A DNA stretch of 64,000 bases from Parapristionchus giblindavisi. Its lineage: Eukaryota > Nematoda > Chromadorea > Rhabditida > Diplogasteridae. The stretch covers positions 1 to 64,000 of the forward strand of contig CALSFV010000015.1 in assembly GCA_943737045.1 (NCBI GenBank), in the 5' to 3' direction. Numbering within the stretch: position 1 is the first letter of the stretch; each line of letters opens with the position of its first letter. Made by a program: the position numbers and the translations under genes. Under the pieces are notes generated by a model. It ran no database searches, had not been told where the DNA came from, and saw only the letters and a list, made by a program, of their open reading frames with translations. Positions 34,953 through 47,300 of this stretch are shown here, piece by piece.

Positions 34953-35660
34953 ATTTACTTTGAAAGTGAATGCAAACCAATACATTTATATCGATTAATT
35001 TTATCAATTTAATACAATCTCCCAGTGACCACGAGAATCACGAGGATCTCCTTTTCTTCATTACCATTCTTCTCTCGTCTTATCTCTAATTATCGAATAT
35101 ACATATAAATAATTACAATCTAACCATATCATGGTTGTTTTTTTGTTGATTAATGTTTACGCTTTGAAATGTGTAAAATTCTTTAAAGAATAGAAAAAAT
35201 ATTTATAGACAAGGAAAAAGTATTGCGTGGAACACTAGCAGGGATAGAAAAGAAGAGTGTAGATATGAGTCGATGAGGAAATGGAATTCTAAAGAGAAAT
35301 GTATATTACGGTAGTATCGATTATCGATTGGAATGAACTAATCGGGCAAGATAAGGAGGTTCGAGGGGACAATTGCACATTCGAAAAGGGTAGACTAAAG
35401 CTTAAATGGACAAATGGGCGGAGTTTGCCCTAGATGAAAGACGATAGGGTACTGTATATGAACTATTATCTCTTTGGAGTGATAATGGACGGATGTAGAG
35501 ACTACTTCACCGGAATAACACAACAATAAACACTGGAGCGTACACTAAAGATATAGCCGGAAAAGGGGTGGGGTCAGGGGAAGAAAAGGGGCGGAGTTAG
35601 GGGAGGAAAAGGGGCGGGGTCAGGGGAGGAAAATGGGCGGAGTTTCAGCTGTCAGCTGTT
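34953..35660. other. Original 3' flank of the MSP-domain gene, fourth copy
   Basis: No gene. The sequence from about 34590 to 35645 is a diverged relative of 36684-37510 (and of the matching segments near 41.05 and 45.41 kb), including GGTAGTATCGATTATCGATT and AAAGGGGCGGAG arrays. Confidence 0.7.
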
Positions 35661-35663
35661 AAA

Positions 35664-36092
35664 TTTCGCTTCAGAAAATGTCATTTCGGAAAATCTTTTC
35701 CAGAAAAGGACGTTTCAGAAATTTTCATTTGAGAAATTCCAACACAGAAAAGGACGTTTCAGAAATTGGCACTTCAGAAATTCCAACTCAGAAAAGGACG
35801 TTTCAGAAATTTTTTTTCAGAAATTCCAACTCAGAAAAGGACGTTTCAGAAAATTTGCAGTACAGTTTGTGGCTTTAAACTGCAGAGAAGATCGCTTAGA
35901 ATAAATTTAGTATCATTCAATTACAACGGGAAAATTTTCTGAAACGTCCTTTTCTGAGTTGGAATTTCTGAAAAAAATTTCTGAAACGTCCTTTTCTGGA
36001 AAATCATATCTGAAGTGGAAATTTCTGAAACGCCCTTTTCTGAAGAGGATTTTCTCAAATAGCACTTTCTGAAGTGAAATTTCCGAAACGTC
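35664..36092. repeat. TTTCAGAAA/AAAGGACG foldback array
   Basis: The left half carries five to six direct repeats of AGAAAAGGACGTTTCAGAAA; the right half (35929-36092) carries the same unit inverted; the spacer is about 80 bases. It recurs near 39955-40455 and 44318-44820. Open frames through it (FRNSNSEKDVSE repeats) follow the repeat and are not taken as genes. Confidence 0.85.
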
Positions 36093-36404
36093 TTATCACC
36101 CAATCGCATTAATAAATGACGATATAACAATACCGCAAAAGAAAACTGTGCCCGCATAGAAGTTATTCACATTTTCTAGTTATAATATTAATATAATCAG
36201 CACCTACACACCTACAACACCGGGAGATCAACCCGATCCTACCCTTCACGGACGCCCTACCAACACTGGACTACATGCGCTCGCAATAGAGAAATATGGA
36301 GGAATTGTGATCCACGCTGCCCCGCCCGCTGATGATGGATCTACTAAGTAACTAAGTAAGTAAGTATAATATTGATATTATAGTATAATATAATATTATA
36401 AAAC

Positions 36405-36545
36405 TACTAGGTCGAATAGAACCGATGAATGAGAACCGACTGGATGGAAACTATTTGCTTATGAGAGACAAGCGCTAATGAATAGACAAAATATGCAAAT
36501 GGTTATCATCCAGTCGGCTATTATTCATCGGTTCACACCTAGTGC
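36405..36545. mobile_element. Foldback MITE (ACTAGGTCGAA ends)
   Basis: CTACTAGGTCGAATAGAACC at the left, CGGTTCACACCTAGTG at the right, inner arms CGATGAATGAGAACCGACTG and CAGTCGGCTATTATTCATCG. A second copy follows at 37741-37884. Both share about 75 bases of right flank (CAAATAAGTTTCAAGTCAAA), so each unit contains an internal direct repeat 1.34 kb apart. Confidence 0.85.
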
Positions 36546-36683
36546 CAATAATCAAATAAGTTTCAAGTCAAACATATGGGATCGTTGAGGTAGCGTCATA
36601 CAATATCATTTTTATCGTCGGCTCACGAAAAAAAATAATATTGATGATATAATAGTAATAATAAAAATTTTAAAGAAATATAA

Positions 36684-36737
36684 GCTCCACTTCCAACTTG
36701 TGAACCTACCATGGCTCCTCCTCCTGCCGCACCGTGA
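36684..36737 (+). pseudogene. Copied 3' tip of the MSP-domain gene
   Basis: About 54 bases equivalent to the end of the MSP-domain gene (CCAACTTGTGAACC, ATGGCTCCTCCTCCT, stop TGA) with a few substitutions; the upstream MSP exons are missing. It is repeated at 41048-41101 and 45412-45465. It proves that the duplication breakpoint lay inside the last exon of that gene. Confidence 0.85.
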
Positions 36738-37740
36738 CAATACAGTAGATCTGTCGTCTATCTATCCTTTCGTTCTCATACATTGATTTTGCGATAAAAC
36801 CAATGAGAATTGAATTATCTAGACAATATATGTTTCACATGTTACTCTTTGCCAATTCCAATGAATTTTAATCGATTTCATTCGGATTCGTTAATCATAC
36901 ACACACTCATATTTTTCTCCATTACCATTCTCTAGTTTTATCTCTAATTATCTAATTTTCCTAAAATATGTACATATAATTATAATAATCTAACGATATC
37001 ATTGCTGATTGTTGTTGATAAATGCTTAAGCAATAAAATGTGTCTTTAAAGGATAGAAAAAAATATTTATAGACAAAGAAATTGTATTGCGTGGAACACT
37101 AGCATGGATAGAAAAGAAGAGTGTAGATATGAGTCGATGAGGAAATGGAATTCTAAAGGGAAATGTATATTACGGTAGTATCGATTATCGATTGGAATGA
37201 ACTAATCGGGCAAGATAAGGAGGTTCCGGGGGACAATTGCACATTCGAAAAGGGTAGACTAAAGCTTAAATGGACGAATGGGCGGAGTTTGCCCTCGATG
37301 AAAGACGATAGGGTACTGTATATGAACTATTATCTCTTTGGAGTGATAATGAACGGACACTACTTCACCGGAATAACACAACAATAAACACTGGAGCGTA
37401 CACACTAAAGATATAGCCGGAAAAGGGGCGTGGTCAGGGGAGGAAAAGGGGCGGGGTCAGGGGAGGAAAAGGGGCGGGGTCAGGCGAGGAAAAGGGGCGG
37501 AGTTTCAGCTGTCAAAGATGGGTTCGGGACATTTGCAGATGAGGAAGGGCACATAGAACATCTTGGAGTGGAGAAGATGAGAAGAGGCAGAGTGAAGAAG
37601 AGGAAGCCTGAGAATATTATGTTTAGATATATTATAATATTATAATATAATATTGTAAATAATATAAATATATTATAATATAATATTAAAATATTAATAT
37701 TATATTATAATATTGTTTATATATTATAATATTATGTTTA

Positions 37741-37884
37741 CACTACTAGGTCGAATGTTACCGATGAATGAGAACCGACTGGATAAAAACTATTTGCGTA
37801 TGAGAGACAAGCGCTAATGAACAGACAAAGTATGCAAATGGTTATCATCCAGTCGGTTATTATTCATCGGTTCACACCTAGTGC
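37741..37884. mobile_element. Foldback MITE (ACTAGGTCGAA ends), second copy in unit 1
   Basis: As 36405-36545, with CACTACTAGGTCGAATGTTA at the left end. Preceded by a TATAATATTATAATA-rich stretch (37625-37740). Confidence 0.85.
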
Positions 37885-38149
37885 CAATAATCAAATAAGT
37901 TTCAAGTCAAACATATGGGATCGTTGAGGTAGCGTCATACAATATCATTTTCGTAATCGGGGCACCAAAAAATAATATTAATAATAATATGTCTTACCAT
38001 ATGCTCCCCTCCCCCATACCCCTTTTCATTCACCATAGCAATTTATGAGAGTCTTGTATCATTATGTTGCACTCATATATTTCACATTGTTCTCGTTGCG
38101 CTCACGGGCGTTGATAAAATATGTAATAAAAATAAAAATAATATAGTAC

Positions 38150-39201
38150 CAGGTGAGAATATCACTGAGTCTGGCTCCACCATCCTCTTCTTGTATCAGC
38201 TGAATCTGAAGAGCTTTCACGAACTGATCTTGAATCAATTGAACCTTCCGAATGTGCGAATCACGCATCATTGAAACACCCGTAACTGAAAACACGGGAA
38301 TGGTTTACGGGAGTGGGTAATGGTTTCCACTATTGGTTAATGGTAAGCGAACCTGGTGGGGTAAAATTGAGAAGGGTGATGGCCTTTAGACAGACGTAAG
38401 CGTCGGTGTTCAGGCGAAGACGAGAGAATGTGTATAGAAGCGCGGTGAACTTGTCCACCAATGGACCCGCCTCACTGAAATTCATCAATCAATATTATCT
38501 TTATTAAATTACAAAAAAATTCACATTTTTTTTTCGAGAAAATTATCAGTTATCAATCAATAATTGCGCTTACCGTTCTACATGATCGATCGGAATCTCT
38601 CGTCCCATAACAATCGATAATCGTCGTTGAAGCAATCGAATATTGACTTGTTGATCTACCAGAGATACCTTAAGATCAATCGATAAAACGCTGATTACAG
38701 TAGCCAATTCACGATCAATCAACAGTAATCTCCCACAAAATACCGTACATCTTCATCGATTGTTGTTGTTGAAACATCGTCATTTGAGGACTCTTGGGTT
38801 GGCGGAGTCATGGTTGAGACGGCGTAAAAGCAAGCAGAGAGGAGCACCTGAAGAGATCAAAGATCAAAGATCAAACTACAAAACTTAGATCAAAGATCGA
38901 AGATCAACGTACCAATTCGGCCCATCTTTGAGTGAGCAGATGAGTGTGCACTTCAATGGGCAATTCGCTGTAGAACGGCAACTGTTTCGTCCATTCGACC
39001 AATTGCTCCACGATTTCATCGCCTGTAAGAACAAAGATCAAAGATCAAACTACAATAGATCAAAGGTCAAAGACTAACCAATTCGACTGAGTCGTTTGCA
39101 AGAGTCATCGCTATCACGAACAGACACTATCACGATCACGAACGAATCCGTAATCCGTTGAGATTGATTAGTCGATCGATTCGATCGATTGAGATCATGT
39201 C
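38150..39201 (-). CDS. Nuclear-receptor ligand-binding cassette, copy A (most distal)
   Basis: Six exon-like blocks matching the cassette of the full gene: 39201-39079, 39022-38913, 38847-38744, 38690-38574, 38474-38353, 38285-38150. The second carries the helix-3 signature ([19 protein letters not shown], then RWAEL), the fourth [20 protein letters not shown], the fifth [19 protein letters not shown] and [14 protein letters not shown]. No DNA-binding exons accompany it. The first block is 18 bases longer than in copy C. As I read it, joining it in phase 0 from the hinge exon at 48988 meets a TGA after about 21 codons, so it may be unused, differently spliced, or a pseudocassette. It is identical in protein to copy B. 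Confidence 0.7.
38848..39062 (-). repeat. GATCTTT repeats flanking ligand-binding exons, copy A
   Basis: Sense-oriented (minus strand) GATCTTT units lie in the introns on both sides of the helix-3 exon, at 38853-38908 and 39025-39075. The equivalent positions of copies B and C also carry them; copy C has an expanded run at 47729-47835. Confidence 0.85.
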
Positions 39202-39334
39202 CTGAAAAGAATGAAATTACAGTAATCCACCGATTATTGATTTTTCTTTGTAATCCCTTGACCACTGCTAGAATGACTTTTAGCTATAAGACCCCCTTCT
39301 CAGTTTCGTGAACCTCCAAATCTCAATTGGTCAT

Positions 39335-39445
39335 CAAATCTCGCGGGGCACACCGTCATCCCACACCGCGGGGTACACCGTCTAAGTGTTCTGACCCGTG
39401 GTGTACCCCACTCCACGGGATTGAATGGTGTGCCCCGCGAGTAAA
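39335..39445. mobile_element. GC-rich foldback (CTCGCGGGGCACACCGTC ends)
   Basis: CTCGCGGGGCACACC at the left, GGTGTGCCCCGCGAG at the right, with a nested inner pair GCGGGGTACACC and GGTGTACCCCAC. Repeated at 43699-43809. A half-element is at 4308-4365. Confidence 0.85.
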
Positions 39446-39509
39446 AAATACCGGAGCTCGTCTGGCATACCAAGCACCGGGGTTCGAAATCCATGGCATG
39501 TAAACTGGA

Positions 39510-39618
39510 GCTATTCGGGTTGCGGGCCCGCATGCGGTTGTGGGCCTGAACGACAGTGCGGGCCCGCAATAATTTTACGAGCCATTGCGGGCCCGCAACC
39601 CCCGAATAGCGAACTCTA
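39510..39618. mobile_element. GC-rich foldback (GCTATTCGGGTTGCGGGCC ends)
   Basis: GCTATTCGGGTTGCGGGCCC at the left, GCGGGCCCGCAACCCCCGAAT at the right, and inner GCGGGCCCGCAA units. Repeated at 43874-43982. Confidence 0.82.
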
Positions 39619-40023
39619 ATGTAAACCGTTACATAAGAGGTGGCTCCTGGCTATACCGTAGGATAGTCCAACCCGCAATTTTTTGAAGAATATGAATACC
39701 CACACGCGGAAACTACACACGTGTGAAGCGTCGGTGATATGCACATATCATCACTAAAAAATCAATGTATCATGAACGGTGTGAATGGGAAAAAAATCTG
39801 AATGGATCAGGGCGATCAAACGGAATTGTGGGCGATCTGGCGATATAATTTCGTACGATTTATGTTTTGGTCTTAGATGTACTGTAGAGAATCATCACCA
39901 ACATTTTTAATTAATATTTTTAAACGTGGTATTTTCATCAATCGATGGGTGATAAGACGTTTCAGAAATTTCATTTCGTAAAAGGACACTTCAGAAACTA
40001 ATTTTCAGAAAAGGACGTTTCAT

Positions 40024-43000
40024 AAATTTCGCTTCAGAAAATGTCATTTCGGAAAATCTTTTCCAGAAAAGGACGTTTCAGAAATTTTCATTTGAGAAAT
40101 TCCAACACAGAAAAGGACGTTTCAGAAATTGGCACTTCAGAAATTCCAACTCAGAAAAGGACGTTTCAGAAATTTTTTTTCAGAAATTCCAACTCAGAAA
40201 AGGACGTTTCAGAAAATTTGCAGTACAGTTTGTGGCTTTAAACTGCAGAGAAGATCGCTTAGAATAAATTTAGTATCATTCAATTACAACGGGAAAATTT
40301 TCTGAAACGTCCTTTTCTGAGTTGGAATTTCTGAAAAAAAATTTCTGAAACGTCCTTTTCTGGAAAATCATATCTGAAGTGGAAATTTCTGAAACGCCCT
40401 TTTCTGAAGAGGATTTTCTCAAATAGCACTTTCTGAAGTGAAATTTCCGAAACGTCTTATCACCCAATCGCATTAATAAATGACGATATAACAATACCGC
40501 AAAAGAAAACTGTGCCCGCATAGAAGTTATTCACATTTTCTAGTTATAATATTAATATAATCAGCACCTACACACCTACAACACCGGGAGATCAACCCGA
40601 TCCTACCCTTCACGGACGCCCTACCAACACTGGACTACATGCGCTCGCAATAGAGAAATATGGAGGAATTGTGATCCACGCTGCCCCGCCCGCTGATGAT
40701 GGATCTACTAAGTAACTAAGTAAGTAAGTATAATATTGATATTATAGTATAATATAATATTATAAAACTACTAGGTCGAATAGAACCGATGAATGAGAAC
40801 CGACTGGAATGAAACTATTTGCTTATGAGAGACAAGCGCTAATGAATAGACAAAATATGCAAATGGTTATCATCCAGTCGGCTATTATTCATCGGTTCAC
40901 ACCTAGTGCCAATAATCAAATAAGTTTCAAGTCAAACATATGGGATCGTTGAGGTAGCGTCATACAATATCATTTTTATCGTCGGCTCACGAAAAAAAAT
41001 AATATTGATGATATAATAGTAATAATAAAAATTTTAAAGAAATATAAGCTCCACTTCCAACTTGTGAACCTACCATGGCTCCTCCTCCTGCCGCACCGTG
41101 ACAATACAGTAGATCTGTCGTCTATCTATCCTTTCGTTCTCATACATTGATTTTGCGATAAAACCAATGAGAATTGAATTATCTAGACAATATATGTTTC
41201 ACATGTTACTCTTTGCCAATTCCAATGAATTTTAATCGATTTCATTCGGATTCGTTAATCATACACACACTCATATTTTTCTCCATTACCATTCTCTAGT
41301 TTTATCTCTAATTATCTAATTTTCCTAAAATATGTACATATAATTATAATAATCTAACGATATCATTGCTGATTGTTGTTGATAAATGCTTAAGCAATAA
41401 AATGTGTCTTTAAAGGATAGAAAAAAATATTTATAGACAAAGAAATTGTATTGCGTGGAACACTAGCATGGATAGAAAAGAAGAGTGTAGATATGAGTCG
41501 ATGAGGAAATGGAATTCTAAAGGGAAATGTATATTACGGTAGTATCGATTATCGATTGGAATGAACTAATCGGGCAAGATAAGGAGGTTCCGGGGGACAA
41601 TTGCACATTCGAAAAGGGTAGACTAAAGCTTAAATGGACGAATGGGCGGAGTTTGCCCTCGATGAAAGACGATAGGGTACTGTATATGAACTATTATCTC
41701 TTTGGAGTGATAATGAACGGACACTACTTCACCGGAATAACACAACAATAAACACTGGAGCGTACACACTAAAGATATAGCCGGAAAAGGGGCGTGGTCA
41801 GGGGAGGAAAAGGGGCGGGGTCAGGGGAGGAAAAGGGGCGGGGTCAGGCGAGGAAAAGGGGCGGAGTTTCAGCTGTCAAAGATGGGTTCGGGACATTTGC
41901 AGATGAGGAAGGGCACATAGAACATCTTGGAGTGGAGAAGATGAGAAGAGGCAGAGTGAAGAAGAGGAAGCCTGAGAATATTATGTTTAGATATATTATA
42001 ATATTATAATATAATATTGTAAATAATATAAATATATTATAATATAATATTAAAATATTAATATTATATTATAATATTGTTTATATATTATAATATTATG
42101 TTTACACTACTAGGTCGAATGTTACCGATGAATGAGAACCGACTGGATAAAAACTATTTGCGTATGAGAGACAAGCGCTAATGAACAGACAAAGTATGCA
42201 AATGGTTATCATCCAGTCGGTTATTATTCATCGGTTCACACCTAGTGCCAATAATCAAATAAGTTTCAAGTCAAACATATGGGATCGTTGAGGTAGCGTC
42301 ATACAATATCATTTTCGTAATCGGGGCACCAAAAAATAATATTAATAATAATATGTCTTACCATATGCTCCCCTCCCCCATACCCCTTTTCATTCACCAT
42401 AGCAATTTATGAGAGTCTTGTATCATTATGTTGCACTCATATATTTCACATTGTTCTCGTTGCGCTCACGGGCGTTGATAAAATATGTAATAAAAATAAA
42501 AATAATATAGTACCAGGTGAGAATATCACTGAGTCTGGCTCCACCATCCTCTTCTTGTATCAGCTGAATCTGAAGAGCTTTCACGAACTGATCTTGAATC
42601 AATTGAACCTTCCGAATGTGCGAATCACGCATCATTGAAACACCCGTAACTGAAAACACGGGAATGGTTTACGGGAGTGGGTAATGGTTTCCACTATTGG
42701 TTAATGGTAAGCGAACCTGGTGGGGTAAAATTGAGAAGGGTGATGGCCTTTAGACAGACGTAAGCGTCGGTGTTCAGGCGAAGACGAGAGAATGTGTATA
42801 GAAGCGCGGTGAACTTGTCCACCAATGGACCCGCCTCACTGAAATTCATCAATCAATATTATCTTTATTAAATTACAAAAAAATTCACATTTTTTTTTCG
42901 AGAAAATTATCAGTTATCAATCAATAATTGCGCTTACCGTTCTACATGATCGATCGGAATCTCTCGTCCCATAACAATCGATAATCGTCGTTGAAGCAAT

Positions 43001-44387
43001 CGAATATTGACTTGTTGATCTACCAGAGATACCTTAAGATCAATCGATAAAACGCTGATTACAGTAGCCAATTCACGATCAATCAACAGTAATCTCCCAC
43101 AAAATACCGTACATCTTCATCGATTGTTGTTGTTGAAACATCGTCATTTGAGGACTCTTGGGTTGGCGGAGTCATGGTTGAGACGGCGTAAAAGCAAGCA
43201 GAGAGGAGCACCTGAAGAGATCAAAGATCAAAGATCAAACTACAAAACTTAGATCAAAGATCGAAGATCAACGTACCAATTCGGCCCATCTTTGAGTGAG
43301 CAGATGAGTGTGCACTTCAATGGGCAATTCGCTGTAGAACGGCAACTGTTTCGTCCATTCGACCAATTGCTCCACGATTTCATCGCCTGTAAGAACAAAG
43401 ATCAAAGATCAAACTACAATAGATCAAAGGTCAAAGACTAACCAATTCGACTGAGTCGTTTGCAAGAGTCATCGCTATCACGAACAGACACTATCACGAT
43501 CACGAACGAATCCGTAATCCGTTGAGATTGATTAGTCGATCGATTCGATCGATTGAGATCATGTCCTGAAAAGAATGAAATTACAGTAATCCACCGATTA
43601 TTGATTTTTCTTTGTAATCCCTTGACCACTGCTAGAATGACTTTTAGCTATAAGACCCCCTTCTCAGTTTCGTGAACCTCCAAATCTCAATTGGTCATCA
43701 AATCTCGCGGGGCACACCGTCATCCCACACCGCGGGGTACACCGTCTAAGTGTTCTGACCCGTGGTGTACCCCACTCCACGGGATTGAATGGTGTGCCCC
43801 GCGAGTAAAAAATACCGGAGCTCGTCTGGCATACCAAGCACCGGGGTTCGAAATCCATGGCATGTAAACTGGAGCTATTCGGGTTGCGGGCCCGCATGCG
43901 GTTGTGGGCCTGAACGACAGTGCGGGCCCGCAATAATTTTACGAGCCATTGCGGGCCCGCAACCCCCGAATAGCGAACTCTAATGTAAACCGTTACATAA
44001 GAGGTGGCTCCTGGCTATACTGTAGGATAGTCCAACCCGCAATTTTTTGAAGAATATGAATACCCACACGCGGAAACTACACACGTGTGAAGCGTCGGTG
44101 ATATGCACATATCATCACTAAAAAATCAATGTATCATGAACGGTGTGAATGGGAAAAAAATCTGAATGGATCAGGGCGATCAAACGGAATTGTGGGCGAT
44201 CTGGCGATATAATTTCGTACGATTTATGTTTTGGTCTTAGATGTACTGTAGAGAATCATCACCAACATTTTTAATTAATATTTTTAAACGTAGTATTTTC
44301 ATCAATCGATGGGTGATAAGACGTTTCAGAAATTTCATTTCGTAAAAGGACACTTCAGAAACTAATTTTCAGAAAAGGACGTTTCAT
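40024..44387. repeat. Tandem unit 2 (4.36 kb)
   Basis: Direct copy of unit 1 with the same order of elements. Noted differences are single bases, for example GACTGGAATG at about 40803 against GACTGGATGG in units 1 and 3. Its near-identity points to a very recent duplication, ongoing homogenisation, or an assembly duplicate. Confidence 0.93.
42514..43565 (-). CDS. Nuclear-receptor ligand-binding cassette, copy B (middle)
   Basis: Exon blocks 43565-43443, 43386-43277, 43211-43108, 43054-42938, 42838-42717, 42649-42514, exactly 4364 bases from copy A, with the same predicted protein. Splice sites are intact. The entry for copy A applies: no DNA-binding exons, the same 18-base longer first block and the same frame problem when joined to the hinge exon. 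Splicing from the hinge directly to the helix-3 exon would also need a phase-1 donor, and none was seen. Confidence 0.7.
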
Positions 44388-47300
44388 AAATTTCGCTTCA
44401 GAAAATGTCATTTCGGAAAATCTTTTCCAGAAAAGGACGTTTCAGAAATTTTCATTTGAGAAATTCCAACACAGAAAAGGACGTTTCAGAAATTGGCACT
44501 TCAGAAATTCCAACTCAGAAAAGGACGTTTCAGAAATTTTTTTTCAGAAATTCCAACTCAGAAAAGGACGTTTCAGAAAATTTGCAGTACAGTTTGTGGC
44601 TTTAAACTGCAGAGAAGATCGCTTAGAATAAATTTAGTATCATTCAATTACAACGGGAAAATTTTCTGAAACGTCCTTTTCTGAGTTGGAATTTCTGAAA
44701 AAAAATTTCTGAAACGTCCTTTTCTGGAAAATCATATCTGAAGTGGAAATTTCTGAAACGCCCTTTTCTGAAGAGGATTTTCTCAAATAGCACTTTCTGA
44801 AGTGAAATTTCCGAAACGTCTTATCACCCAATCGCATTAATAAATGACGATATAACAATACCGCAAAAGAAAACTGTGCCCGCATAGAAGTTATTCACAT
44901 TTTCTAGTTATAATATTAATATAATCAGCACCTACACACCTACAACACCGGGAGATCAACCCGATCCTACCCTTCACGGACGCCCTACCAACACTGGACT
45001 ACATGCGCTCGCAATAGAGAAATATGGAGGAATTGTGATCCACGCTGCCCCGCCCGCTGATGATGGATCTACTAAGTAACTAAGTAAGTAAGTATAATAT
45101 TGATATTATAGTATAATATAATATTATAAAACTACTAGGTCGAATAGAACCGATGAATGAGAACCGACTGGATGGAAACTATTTGCTTATGAGAGACAAG
45201 CGCTAATGAATAGACAAAATATGCAAATGGTTATCATCCAGTCGGCTATTATTCATCGGTTCACACCTAGTGCCAATAATCAAATAAGTTTCAAGTCAAA
45301 CATATGGGATCGTTGAGGTAGCGTCATACAATATCATTTTTATCGTCGGCTCACGAAAAAAAATAATATTGATGATATAATAGTAATAATAAAAATTTTA
45401 AAGAAATATAAGCTCCACTTCCAACTTGTGAACCTACCATGGCTCCTCCTCCTGCCGCACCGTGACAATACAGTAGATCTGTCGTCTATCTATCCTTTCG
45501 TTCTCATACATTGATTTTGCGATAAAACCAATGAGAATTGAATTATCTAGACAATATATGTTTCACATGTTACTCTTTGCCAATTCCAATGAATTTTAAT
45601 CGATTTCATTCGGATTCGTTAATCATACACACACTCATATTTTTCTCCATTACCATTCTCTAGTTTTATCTCTAATTATCTAATTTTCCTAAAATATGTA
45701 CATATAATTATAATAATCTAACGATATCATTGCTGATTGTTGTTGATAAATGCTTAAGCAATAAAATGTGTCTTTAAAGGATAGAAAAAAATATTTATAG
45801 ACAAAGAAATTGTATTGCGTGGAACACTAGCATGGATAGAAAAGAAGAGTGTAGATATGAGTCGATGAGGAAATGGAATTCTAAAGGGAAATGTATATTA
45901 CGGTAGTATCGATTATCGATTGGAATGAACTAATCGGGCAAGATAAGGAGGTTCCGGGGGACAATTGCACATTCGAAAAGGGTAGACTAAAGCTTAAATG
46001 GACGAATGGGCGGAGTTTGCCCTCGATGAAAGACGATAGGGTACTGTATATGAACTATTATCTCTTTGGAGTGATAATGAACGGACACTACTTCACCGGA
46101 ATAACACAACAATAAACACTGGAGCGTACACACTAAAGATATAGCCGGAAAAGGGGCGTGGTCAGGGGAGGAAAAGGGGCGGGGTCAGGGGAGGAAAAGG
46201 GGCGGGGTCAGGCGAGGAAAAGGGGCGGAGTTTCAGCTGTCAAAGATGGGTTCGGGACATTTGCAGATGAGGAAGGGCACATAGAACATCTTGGAGTGGA
46301 GAAGATGAGAAGAGGCAGAGTGAAGAAGAGGAAGCCTGAGAATATTATGTTTAGATATATTATAATATTATAATATAATATTGTAAATAATATAAATATA
46401 TTATAATATAATATTAAAATATTAATATTATATTATAATATTGTTTATATATTATAATATTATGTTTACACTACTAGGTCGAATGTTACCGATGAATGAG
46501 AACCGACTGGATAAAAACTATTTGCGTATGAGAGACAAGCGCTAATGAACAGACAAAGTATGCAAATGGTTATCATCCAGTCGGTTATTATTCATCGGTT
46601 CACACCTAGTGCCAATAATCAAATAAGTTTCAAGTCAAACATATGGGATCGTTGAGGTAGCGTCATACAATATCATTTTCGTAATCGGGGCACCAAAAAA
46701 TAATATTAATAATAATATGTCTTACCATATGCTCCCCTCCCCCATACCCCTTTTCATTCACCATAGCAATTTATGAGAGTCTTGTATCATTATGTTGCAC
46801 TCATATATTTCACATTGTTCTCGTTGCGCTCACGGGCGTTGATAAAATATGTAATAAAAATAAAAATAATATAGTACCAGGTGAGAATATCACTGAGTCT
46901 GGCTCCACCATCCTCTTCTTGTATCAGCTGAATCTGAAGAGCTTTCACGAACTGATCTTGAATCAATTGAACCTTCCGAATGTGCGAATCACGCATCATT
47001 GAAACACCCGTAACTGAAAACACGGGAATGGTTTACGGGAGTGGGTAATGGTTTCCACTATTGGTTAATGGTAAGCGAACCTGGTGGGGTAAAATTGAGA
47101 AGGGTGATGGCCTTTAGACAGACGTAAGCGTCGGTGTTCAGGCGAAGACGAGAGAATGTGTACAGAAGCGCGGTGAACTTGTCCACCAATGGACCCGCCT
47201 CACTGAATTTTATCAATCAATATTATCTTTATTTAACAAATTTCACTTTTTTTCGAGAAGTTATCAATCAATAATTGCGCTTACCGTTCTACATGATCGA

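Larger units (their letters stand above)
35661..40023. repeat. Tandem unit 1 (4.36 kb)
   Basis: First of three direct units (35661, 40024, 44388). Each holds, left to right: a TTTCAGAAA foldback, a pair of ACTAGGTCG foldbacks, the 3' tip of the MSP-domain gene, GGGGCGGGGTCA arrays, nuclear-receptor ligand-binding exons on the minus strand, and GC-rich palindromes. Units 1 and 2 differ by only a handful of bases that I can find (for example C/T at 39651 versus 44015, G/A near 39929 versus 44293, and one A in a homopolymer). Confidence 0.93.

Noticed and set aside
35678..36157. Frames with FRNSNSEKDVSE-type peptide repeats, recurring in each tandem unit
   Set aside because: They track the AAAGGACG/TTTCAGAAA foldback array on both strands, so the peptide repeat reflects the DNA repeat.
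37163..37387. A 74-codon frame conserved in all three tandem units (MYITVVSIIDWNEL...)
   Set aside because: Identity is explained by recent duplication of the whole unit. The diverged fourth copy near 35300-35525 carries an in-frame stop and no domain is recognisable.
37430..37645. Gly/Lys/Glu-rich frame (GKGAGSGEEKG)
   Set aside because: It is made by the AAAGGGGCGGGGTCAGGGG array; no exon context.
39300..39619. Overlapping frames in GC-rich sequence (both strands, also at 43664-43983)
   Set aside because: They cover two GC-rich foldback elements, and the reading is forced by the palindrome.
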